DNA from: Aphodousia sp048520025
Lineage (GTDB): Bacteria > Pseudomonadota > Gammaproteobacteria > Burkholderiales > Burkholderiaceae_F
Direction: 5' to 3'
DNA length: 8,630 bases
NCBI GenBank assembly: GCA_048520025.1
Contig: DBFZTP010000019.1
Coordinates: forward strand, 1 to 8,630
Part shown: piece after piece, positions 1 to 4,979 of the stretch
Numbering within the stretch: position 1 is the first letter of the stretch
Layout: each line of letters opens with the position of its first letter
Position numbers and translations under genes: made by a program
The notes under the pieces: model-generated
The model's input: the letters and a program-made list of their open reading frames with translations, nothing else
Database searches by the model: none
Told to the model about the DNA's origin: nothing

Positions 1-636
1 TTCTAACACATAGCGACCGATGACGGCCAACTGTGACGGTGCCACTTCGGGTTCGGGCTTTTCCACCATCGTACGAACGCAACTGGATGCGGCAGTCGGG
101 TCATCCACCCCCACAATCCCATACTTTTTCGTATCGGCCAAAGGCACGTCTTGCACGGCCAACACGTTACCACCGCCCATCTGACGGCGAACATCAATTA
201 ATTGACCGATCGCAGACTTTTGCGCATCAATTAAGTCGTCTGCCAACATCACGGCAAAGGGTTCATCGCCCACCACCGGTTGAGCACACAAAATGGCGTG
301 GCCAAGGCCCAACGGTTCAGGTTGACGGATGTAGACAAAGGTCACTCCCATCGGCGCAATGGAGCGCACCGTTTGCAAAAGCTCTTCTTTGCCCTTTTCG
401 ATGAGCTCTTTTTCCAACATCGGAGCTTTATCGAAATGGTCTTCAATGGCGCGCTTGTAGCGGCCCGTAATGAAAATCATGTCCGTGATACCGGCGGCAT
501 ACGCTTCTTCCACGGCGTACTGAATCAAAGGCTTATCAACGACCGGCAACATTTCTTTGGGCATGGCCTTGGTGGCCGGTAAAAAACGCGTACCTAAACC
601 TGCGACCGGAAAGACAACTTTACGAACTTCTTTCAT
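1..636 (-). CDS. galU: UTP-glucose-1-phosphate uridylyltransferase (partial, C-terminus beyond left edge)
   Basis: The first 212 residues of GalU are visible; the frame is open to base 1. The enzyme makes UDP-glucose from UTP and glucose-1-phosphate in the cytoplasm, for lipopolysaccharide and capsule sugars and for the Leloir pathway. Reading from the ATG at 636, the nucleotidyltransferase signature GLGTRFLPATKAMPKEMLP spans residues 13-31. It is followed by EPLGLGHA (107-114), the metal-binding LADD (131-134), VEKPE (191-195) and GRYVL (207-211), all in family order. Family members are about 290-300 residues, so roughly 80 residues lie outside the window. Only a weak TAGG stands in for a ribosome binding site before the ATG. 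The gene is divergent from apaH and functionally pairs with galE at the other end of the window. Family assignment is secure; other sugar-nucleotide transferases such as RfbA lack this exact signature. Confidence 0.96.
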   Translation of the reverse strand, partial: MKEVRKVVFPVAGLGTRFLPATKAMPKEMLPVVDKPLIQYAVEEAYAAGITDMIFITGRYKRAIEDHFDKAPMLEKELIEKGKEELLQTVRSIAPMGVTFVYIRQPEPLGLGHAILCAQPVVGDEPFAVMLADDLIDAQKSAIGQLIDVRRQMGGGNVLAVQDVPLADTKKYGIVGVDDPTAASSCVRTMVEKPEPEVAPSQLAVIGRYVLE

Positions 637-674
637 GGGGAAAAACCTACGAAAAAAATGAATCAACAGCTATA

Positions 675-680
675 AGTATA
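675..680 (-). promoter_or_regulatory. Candidate -10 box for galU
   Basis: On the minus strand the hexamer TATACT lies 39 bases upstream of the galU ATG and matches the sigma-70 -10 consensus at five of six positions. No good -35 box is found at 16-18 bases upstream; the nearest candidate, TTCACG at 706-701, would need a 20-base spacer. This is a composition-level call in an AT-rich spacer and should be treated as tentative. Confidence 0.3.
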
Positions 681-731
681 GACAAAGAGCGAAGAGAAAA
701 CGTGAAAGAGAAACGCTTTGCAAAACACTTA

Positions 732-743
732 GACCTTAAGGTC
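732..743. promoter_or_regulatory. Perfect 12-bp palindrome GACCTTAAGGTC, possible operator
   Basis: The sequence equals its own reverse complement and sits in the galU/apaH divergent spacer, directly upstream of the apaH -35 candidate. It overlaps a TTAGAC repeat (729-734, again at 750-755, 21 bases apart, about two helical turns). Perfect dyads in this position often bind dimeric regulators, but I do not recognise the regulator. Confidence 0.35.
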
Positions 744-750
744 CCTCTAT

Positions 751-780
751 TAGACTTTTCAAAACAAACTTCAATATACT
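751..780 (+). promoter_or_regulatory. Candidate sigma-70 promoter for apaH
   Basis: TAGACT at 751-756 (four of six to TTGACA) and TATACT at 775-780 (five of six to TATAAT) are separated by 18 bases. Transcription would start near 787, giving a leader of only about 23 bases before the apaH ATG. That leader has no recognisable Shine-Dalgarno sequence. Confidence 0.5.
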
Positions 781-809
781 GACAGCAATCTATATTTGTG
801 TTTTGAACT

Positions 810-1628
810 ATGCAATCGGCTCAAAAAATTTTAGTCATCGGTGATGTCCACGGGTGCTTACCGACGCTTGAAGACTTGCTCGACCAAGTGCAAGAGGAAA
901 TGCCTTTGCTCTTTTTGGGCGACGTGATCAATCGCGGCCCGCAATCACTTTCTACCTTGCGCCTTATTAAGGCCCTAGGGGCTCGCGCCAAGTTCCTTTT
1001 AGGTAACCACGAGATGCACCTGTTGGCAACGGCAGCCGGCGCCGGTAAGGTCAATCGCCGTGATACGATCGATGAAATTTTAAATGCCCCCGACAGTGAA
1101 GAACTCATCGACTATATTCGTCATCAACCCCTTCTTTACCAATGGCAAGACTACACGTTTGTGCACGCAAGCATTGACCCTGCCTGGACTATAGAAGAAG
1201 CCCAATCCCTCGCCCAAGAAGTACAAACCCATCTTCAAGGCAAGGACTGGAAAGCCTATTTGCAACACATGTACGGCAAAGACTTGTGGGATAAGAAACT
1301 TACGGGGGATGCTCGCATGCGGGCCATCTTAAATGGCTTTACACGCATTCGCTTTGTGGATAAAAAGGGCATTCCTGACTACAAGATCAAAGAGGGTTTG
1401 GCGCAAAAGCCCGATCATTTGATGCCGTGGTTTGAGTGCCCTATCAGAAAAACAAAAAATGACCGCATTGTGTTTGGTCATTGGTCAACGTTGGGGCTCG
1501 TTATTCAAGACAATGTCATTGCGCTTGATACGGGCTGCGTTTGGGGCGGAGCGCTTACGGCCATTGAGTTGCCCACTCGCAAAGTCTTGAGTGTTAAAGC
1601 CCCTCAATACCTTGACCCACTAGCTTAA
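810..1628 (+). CDS. apaH: Symmetrical bis(5'-nucleosyl)-tetraphosphatase (diadenosine tetraphosphatase)
   Basis: ApaH splits Ap4A symmetrically into two ADP, removing a stress-linked by-product of aminoacyl-tRNA synthetases; members also remove Np4 caps from RNA. The 272-residue length is typical. The metallophosphoesterase motifs come in order: GDVHG (11-15), GDVINRGP (37-44), GNHE (65-68), VHA with metal-ligand histidine 119, and GHWSTLGL (223-230) followed by ALDTGCVWGG (238-247). The Asn in GDxxNRGP is not a defect: ApaH proteins normally lack the second Asp seen in PPP phosphatases. The ATG at 810 places GDVHG 10 residues in, as in homologues, although no Shine-Dalgarno is visible. The gene stands alone between a divergent galU and a bidirectional terminator, so it is probably monocistronic. 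Confidence 0.96.
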   Translation: MQSAQKILVIGDVHGCLPTLEDLLDQVQEEMPLLFLGDVINRGPQSLSTLRLIKALGARAKFLLGNHEMHLLATAAGAGKVNRRDTIDEILNAPDSEELIDYIRHQPLLYQWQDYTFVHASIDPAWTIEEAQSLAQEVQTHLQGKDWKAYLQHMYGKDLWDKKLTGDARMRAILNGFTRIRFVDKKGIPDYKIKEGLAQKPDHLMPWFECPIRKTKNDRIVFGHWSTLGLVIQDNVIALDTGCVWGGALTAIELPTRKVLSVKAPQYLDPLA

Positions 1629-1630
1629 AA

Positions 1631-1670
1631 AGAAAGGCGTCAATCGTTGGGATATGGCGCCTTCTTTTTT
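1631..1670. terminator. Bidirectional rho-independent terminator between apaH and plsC-like gene
   Basis: AAGGCG (1634-1639) pairs with CGCCTT (1658-1663) around an 18-base loop. On the plus strand the stem is followed by CTTTTTT; on the minus strand the opposite arm is followed by TCTTTTT. It therefore serves both convergent genes, starting 3 bases past the apaH stop and ending just after the acyltransferase stop. The loop is long, so the hairpin is of moderate strength. Confidence 0.7.
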
Positions 1671-1673
1671 CGA

Positions 1674-2432
1674 TTAATTCGAGCCCGGATTTTCCAGCAT
1701 GGGATCGGGGACGCCCATCGCTTCGCTCATGCTCGCTGATGCGATTTTTGCCACCTCACGGCGATCTTTGCCTTGCGTATCAATGACAGGTAAGAATTTC
1801 ACTGTCAACGCCAAATTGGGCGTACTCACAATCGTCCACAAACACGCAAAAATGGAAATATTGGCATAAGAGGCTTTTGTCGTTTTTTCTCCGTTTTCCG
1901 TGTAGCAAAGCACAACGGGTTGAATGGGTGTGCCGGACATCACGGCAGGCTCCATCAAATTGGCTTTTAAGGGCAAAAGCGACAAACCTAAACTCGTGCG
2001 CCCTTCAGGAAAAAGCATAACGGTTTGACCCGCTTGTAGGGCAAGACTTAATTGTTCATTGACTTCCACAATGGAGCGACGGTTTTTGCGTTCAATAAAA
2101 AGCGTATCCACGCCCTTGGCAATTCGACCGAAAATCGGCCAATTGGCAATTTCACTCTTGGCAATAAAACGACCCGGTTTTTGAGAGTCCAGAGCAAAAA
2201 TGTCTAAGAAAGAAACGTGGTTGGCAACGAGCAGACAATGAGACGGATAAACCTCACCCTCGCACTTTAAGTCAATGCCCACGATCTTAATGAGAAAGGC
2301 GGCCCAAGAGCGAATGATGCCAACCTTCTTTTCGGGCTTTACCCATTGCAAATAAACCAACACCATCGTGATACAAGCCACGACATACAAAAGCGCCGCC
2401 ACAAAGCGAAACGCACCGGAAATCTTATGCAT
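1674..2432 (-). CDS. 1-acyl-sn-glycerol-3-phosphate acyltransferase family protein (PlsC-like)
   Basis: This is a 252-residue membrane-bound glycerolipid acyltransferase, expected to acylate lysophosphatidic acid (giving phosphatidic acid) or a related lysolipid at the inner membrane. An N-terminal hydrophobic helix (about 9-30) anchors it. The catalytic block NHVSFLD (71-77) carries the HX4D motif with His72 and Asp77. KSEIANWPIFG (92-102) and FIERKNR (112-118) match the second block, and FPEGRTS (141-147) is the substrate phosphate-binding block with Glu143. Its ATG starts 5 bases after the ruvX stop with no clear Shine-Dalgarno, so translation is probably coupled. It is the last gene of the yqgE-ruvX-plsC cluster and ends at the bidirectional terminator. 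It could be a PlsC paralogue with another acceptor (for example an ornithine-lipid or lysophospholipid acyltransferase); the motifs do not distinguish these. Confidence 0.88.
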   Translation of the reverse strand: MHKISGAFRFVAALLYVVACITMVLVYLQWVKPEKKVGIIRSWAAFLIKIVGIDLKCEGEVYPSHCLLVANHVSFLDIFALDSQKPGRFIAKSEIANWPIFGRIAKGVDTLFIERKNRRSIVEVNEQLSLALQAGQTVMLFPEGRTSLGLSLLPLKANLMEPAVMSGTPIQPVVLCYTENGEKTTKASYANISIFACLWTIVSTPNLALTVKFLPVIDTQGKDRREVAKIASASMSEAMGVPDPMLENPGSN

Positions 2433-2437
2433 AACGA

Positions 2438-2818
2438 TTAATTTTCTTCGAAATATTGTTGCAAGATGACGCTTGCTGCTTCATCATCGATAAATTCTTC
2501 ATCGCTATCGACAACCGCCGAGGAGTAGCGCTCATCAACGCGAAAAACGGGTAAATGATAACGCCCTTCAAGCTGTCGGGCAAAACGCTCACAACGCGCG
2601 GTCATCTCGTGCGCTGTGCCATCGGGGTGCGAGGGAATTCCCACCACAAAAGCCACAGGAGACCACTCCTTGACTAACTTCTCGACCCCCTTCCAACGGG
2701 CGTCATTTGTACGAGAGTCCACGATTGTCAAAGGAGAAGCCTGACGCATCATGGTGTTGCCGATCGCTACACCAATGCGCTTTTCACCAAAATCAAAACC
2801 AATAATTGAACCGTCCAT
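2438..2818 (-). CDS. ruvX: Putative pre-16S rRNA nuclease / Holliday junction resolvase-like protein YqgF
   Basis: RuvX/YqgF has an RNase H-like fold and matures the 5' end of 16S rRNA; it was first proposed as a RuvC alternative. The 126 residues contain GFDFGEKRIGVAIG (7-20, catalytic Asp9), VVGIP (58-62), RVDERYSS (93-100) and IDDEAASVILQQYF (110-123), where Asp111 aligns with the third acidic catalytic residue. The frame is open to an ATG at 2845. I chose the ATG at 2818 because it puts the family core at residue 5 and forms a TAATG stop/start overlap with yqgE, a classic coupling arrangement. The neighbour pair yqgE-ruvX is conserved in many proteobacteria. Confidence 0.95.
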   Translation of the reverse strand: MDGSIIGFDFGEKRIGVAIGNTMMRQASPLTIVDSRTNDARWKGVEKLVKEWSPVAFVVGIPSHPDGTAHEMTARCERFARQLEGRYHLPVFRVDERYSSAVVDSDEEFIDDEAASVILQQYFEEN

Positions 2819-3393
2819 TATGCGTGTCCTGAACCATCCATCCAATTGCCGAAATCGTTCGGCGTCAATCCAATCGAAGCCAAAGCTGCTTCATACCGAC
2901 GCTCAGCCGGCACATCGAAAATAATCGCTTCATCAGCGGGTGCAATCAGCCACCCCGAAACCGATAACTCGTCTTCCAACTGTCCTTCGCTCCAGCCGGC
3001 ATAGCCCAAACTGATAAAGAATTTCTCGGGACAACGCTCGGCGTCAGCCATGGCCTCGAGAACGTCTTTTGACGTCGATAACGTCATGTTGTTCGTGAGC
3101 ATGAGCGAAGAATGATACTTCTTTTGTGGTGAATGCAACACAAAACCACGCTCAACCTGAACGGGCCCACCATCAAAAAGCATCGCTTCTTCTAAGCGCT
3201 CGTTGTGGTTTTCAATGCCCACACGCTCCAAGAGCGAAGCCACACTCAAAGCCACCGCACGATTAATCACCAATCCCATCGCCCCTTTGGGTGAATGCTC
3301 ACAAAGGTAAATAACACTTTGAGCAAAAATGGGATCCTTCATATTGGGAGCGGCGACTAAAAATTGTCCTTTGAAAGAAACAAAATCTGCCAT
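2818..3393 (-). CDS. yqgE: YqgE/AlgH family protein
   Basis: This 191-residue protein is of the UPF0301 family. AlgH was linked genetically to alginate regulation in Pseudomonas, but the biochemical role is not settled. Conserved blocks run in order: GQFLVAAPNMKDPIFAQSVI (9-28), YLCEHSPKGAMGLVINR (29-45), FDGGPVQVERGFVLHS (73-88), SLGYAGWSEGQLEDEL (128-143) and WLI (148-150). The frame extends upstream to 3567, but the ATG at 3393 has a strong GGGAGG Shine-Dalgarno 7 bases upstream and gives the usual N-terminus. It is the first gene of the minus-strand cluster with ruvX (1-base overlap) and the plsC-like gene, and is divergent from the yeaK-type gene across 85 bases. Confidence 0.95.
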   Translation of the reverse strand: MADFVSFKGQFLVAAPNMKDPIFAQSVIYLCEHSPKGAMGLVINRAVALSVASLLERVGIENHNERLEEAMLFDGGPVQVERGFVLHSPQKKYHSSLMLTNNMTLSTSKDVLEAMADAERCPEKFFISLGYAGWSEGQLEDELSVSGWLIAPADEAIIFDVPAERRYEAALASIGLTPNDFGNWMDGSGHA

Positions 3394-3400
3394 TAAAATT

Positions 3401-3406
3401 CCTCCC
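3401..3406 (-). promoter_or_regulatory. Shine-Dalgarno GGGAGG deciding the yqgE start
   Basis: On the minus strand GGGAGG is followed by 7 bases and then the ATG at 3393. It is one of the strongest ribosome binding sites in the window and is why the shorter 191-residue YqgE is chosen over the open upstream extension. Confidence 0.85.
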
Positions 3407-3426
3407 TGATTGTCTATATTCTTGCA

Positions 3427-3455
3427 TGTTTTTTCTTTTCTCAAAAGAAAAGACA
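3427..3455. promoter_or_regulatory. 13-bp inverted repeat with 3-base loop in the yqgE/yeaK divergent spacer
   Basis: The arm at 3427-3439 (TGT6CT4 pattern) pairs with 3443-3455 around the loop CTC, with one G.T wobble. One arm is almost pure pyrimidine and the other almost pure purine. It lies between the two divergent starts and occupies much of the 85-base spacer. It could be an operator, a leader hairpin or part of overlapping promoters. No T tract follows it on either strand, so it does not look like a terminator. Confidence 0.45.
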
Positions 3456-3478
3456 CACTTTGTTTCGAGGCCTTACCC

Positions 3479-4006
3479 ATGGTTGAAAACGTTTTAGAAA
3501 AGTTAACCGCTCTTTTTACGCAAGGAAATGCGCAGTTTCGTGTCCTCGAACACACGGCCAGCGGCAAATCCAGTCAATCAGTGGCTGAAATCCGTGGCAC
3601 CCAACTCGGCCAAGGGGCTAAAGCCCTCGTCTGCCACGTCAAAGGCAATGGCATCAAGCAACACGTCCTTGCGATTTTGCCCGCAGATAAGCAAGCCGAT
3701 TTAACAAAATTAGCAGTGGCCTTAGGCGCTCGTCGCGCATCGCTCGCTAGCCCCGTGGAAGTTACTGAACTCACCGGTTGCGTCTTTGGTGCCGTGCCCC
3801 CTGTGAGTTTTCACCCAGACCTAAAACTCGTGGCTGACCCCTATCTTTATGAACGCTACGATGAACTTGCCTTTAACGCCGGTCACTTGGATCGCTCCAT
3901 CATCATTAAGACCAATGATTATCGCCGCATTGTGGCGCCTGAACTCATTGAATTTATCAAGCCTGAGGAAGCCCCCACAGTTGAGGTAACTGCTGAGAAA
4001 GAATAA
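3479..4006 (+). CDS. yeaK: YbaK/EbsC-domain aminoacyl-tRNA deacylase, YeaK-type trans-editing protein
   Basis: This 175-residue free-standing editing protein is expected to hydrolyse mischarged aminoacyl-tRNA in the cytoplasm. The sequence resembles E. coli YeaK as I recall it, including EIRGTQLGQGAKALVC (37-52), QHVLAILPADKQADL (61-75), RASLASPVEVTELTGCVFGAVPP (86-108, family GxxPP end) and FNAGHLDRSIIIKT (132-145). Lys48 is at the position of the catalytic lysine of the YbaK superfamily. YeaK relatives act mainly on Ser/Thr-type mischarged tRNA; the exact substrate cannot be read here. The frame opens at 3410, but the ATG at 3479 has GAGG 8 bases upstream and starts where homologues do. A short acidic tail (162-175) is extra relative to E. 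coli. The gene is divergent from yqgE and has no obvious terminator before the next gene. Confidence 0.9.
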   Translation: MVENVLEKLTALFTQGNAQFRVLEHTASGKSSQSVAEIRGTQLGQGAKALVCHVKGNGIKQHVLAILPADKQADLTKLAVALGARRASLASPVEVTELTGCVFGAVPPVSFHPDLKLVADPYLYERYDELAFNAGHLDRSIIIKTNDYRRIVAPELIEFIKPEEAPTVEVTAEKE

Positions 4007-4071
4007 CGTATTTGTCCTTTCTTAATTACGTAAAAAGGCATATCATTACAGGTTACCCTAATTAATTTTTC

Positions 4072-4088
4072 GTCTTTACCAAAAAGAC
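4072..4088 (+). other. Small hairpin in the leader of the first DUF2721 gene
   Basis: GTCTTT (4072-4077) and AAAGAC (4083-4088) can form a 6-bp stem with a 5-base loop, ending 15 bases before the ATG at 4104. No Shine-Dalgarno is visible in the remaining leader. No T tract follows, so it is not a terminator for the upstream gene. The rest of the 97-base spacer (4007-4103) is AT-rich, with a TTACGTAA palindrome at 4026-4033 and no convincing promoter. Confidence 0.3.
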
Positions 4089-4103
4089 AAAGCTGACTGC
4101 GTA

Positions 4104-4529
4104 ATGATTGATTACAGCACCGTTTTATCTGCGGCCCTCACTCCGATTACTTTGATTTCGGGCGTTGGCCTTTTGTTGGTCTCCATGACCAATCGCTACA
4201 ACCACTCCACTGACCGTTTGCGTCAACTTTTGCGTGAAAGTAACGCCATCGCACCGCGTCGCGACGATGAGTTGGAGCACGCCATTGACCTCATTTTCCT
4301 GCGGGTGACACTGCTGCGCCGAGCGATTTTGCTCGTTGTCCTCTCGGGGATGTTCTCGGCCCTACTCGTGTTGATGAGCGTTATTGAAATTGCCATGGGC
4401 TTTGACTTGGTGATGGTCAAATCCACGCTTTTGTTACTGGCCGTGGTTTTAGTCGTCGCTTCCACACTGATTTTTGCCGAAGAAGTCTCCACCTCAATGA
4501 AGGCTTTGGGCTTGAGTGTCCACCACTAA
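4104..4529 (+). CDS. DUF2721 family membrane protein (first of tandem pair)
   Basis: This is a 141-residue integral membrane protein of the DUF2721 family, whose function is unknown. A first hydrophobic helix (about 7-28) contains the family hallmark PITLISGVGLLL followed by MTNRYNHSTDRLRQLL. A charged, probably cytoplasmic segment follows (29-72), then two further helices (about 73-97 and 102-124) and a short tail ending in SVHH. There is no signal peptide and no enzymatic motif. It is a paralogue of the next gene: a gapless alignment by hand gives about 80 identical residues of 141. The ATG at 4104 lacks a visible Shine-Dalgarno, but the paralogue starts at the equivalent residue. The gene is likely co-transcribed with its partner 10 bases downstream. 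Confidence 0.88.
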   Translation: MIDYSTVLSAALTPITLISGVGLLLVSMTNRYNHSTDRLRQLLRESNAIAPRRDDELEHAIDLIFLRVTLLRRAILLVVLSGMFSALLVLMSVIEIAMGFDLVMVKSTLLLLAVVLVVASTLIFAEEVSTSMKALGLSVHH

Positions 4530-4533
4530 GGAG
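4528..4533 (+). promoter_or_regulatory. Shine-Dalgarno AAGGAG deciding the start of the second DUF2721 gene
   Basis: AAGGAG overlaps the stop codon of the upstream paralogue and lies 6 bases before the ATG at 4540. This argues for the 4540 start over the in-frame ATG at 4516, which would lie inside the upstream gene. Confidence 0.85.
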
Positions 4534-4539
4534 AGTGTC

Positions 4540-4965
4540 ATGGTTGAATATCATCAAATGTTATCCACGGCACTTCCGCCAGTGACTTTAATTTCCGGCG
4601 TCGGTCTTTTGCTCTTAGCAATGACGGCTCGCTACAACCACTCTACCAACCGAGTGCGTCAACTTTTGCGTGAAAAAAATGCCATTGCTCCGCGTGAAGA
4701 CAAGGATTTGAATCACGCGATTGAATTGATTTTCGAGCGCGCTGCTTTACTTCGTATGTCCATTTTGACGGTGGTGTTATCGGCCACCTTCAGTGGCCTT
4801 CAAGTCTTGTGCGGCATCGTTGAGAGCATGGTCTCGATTGACATGGGAATTGTGAAGCTCGGCATGCTCTTTATCTCCATTGGCTTTTTATTGATTTCTA
4901 CGATTTACTTCGTTCGCGAAGTTTCGCTTTCGACCAAAGCCATTGGGTTGAGCATGCACCATTAA
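4540..4965 (+). CDS. DUF2721 family membrane protein (second of tandem pair)
   Basis: This is a 141-residue membrane protein, the same length as its upstream paralogue and alignable without gaps. The hallmark PVTLISGVGLLLLAMTARYNHSTNRVRQLLREKNAIAPR spans residues 14-52. The first helix is about 8-28 and two more helices lie at about 73-98 and 103-125; the tail ends SMHH. The most conserved part between the copies is residues 16-65 (helix 1 and the charged loop), while helix 3 has diverged most. This suggests the loop is the functional surface and that the copies may form a hetero-oligomer; that is inference. It has a good AAGGAG ribosome binding site. It ends 14 bases from the stop of the convergent patatin gene, with no terminator between them. 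Confidence 0.88.
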   Translation: MVEYHQMLSTALPPVTLISGVGLLLLAMTARYNHSTNRVRQLLREKNAIAPREDKDLNHAIELIFERAALLRMSILTVVLSATFSGLQVLCGIVESMVSIDMGIVKLGMLFISIGFLLISTIYFVREVSLSTKAIGLSMHH

Positions 4966-4979
4966 GCGTTACACGCGGT

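Noticed and set aside
37..44. ApaH with a lost catalytic Asp in GDVINRGP (residues 37-44 of the protein; not window coordinates)
   Set aside because: Asn or Ala at this position is normal in ApaH and does not indicate an inactive enzyme.
33..404. Plus-strand open frame of 123 codons at the left end
   Set aside because: It is antisense to galU, whose minus-strand translation shows the full family signature; the plus-strand product has no recognisable motif.
2819..2845. RuvX start nine codons upstream at 2845
   Set aside because: It would overlap yqgE by 28 bases and add non-family residues; the TAATG overlap at 2818 is the more likely start.
3394..3567. Longer YqgE with 58 extra N-terminal residues
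   Set aside because: The extension overlaps the start of the divergent deacylase gene, is unlike any YqgE N-terminus, and a strong Shine-Dalgarno precedes the ATG at 3393.
4966..4979. Terminator between the second DUF2721 gene and the patatin gene
   Set aside because: Only a 4-bp GCGT/ACGC stem is present and no T tract follows on either strand.
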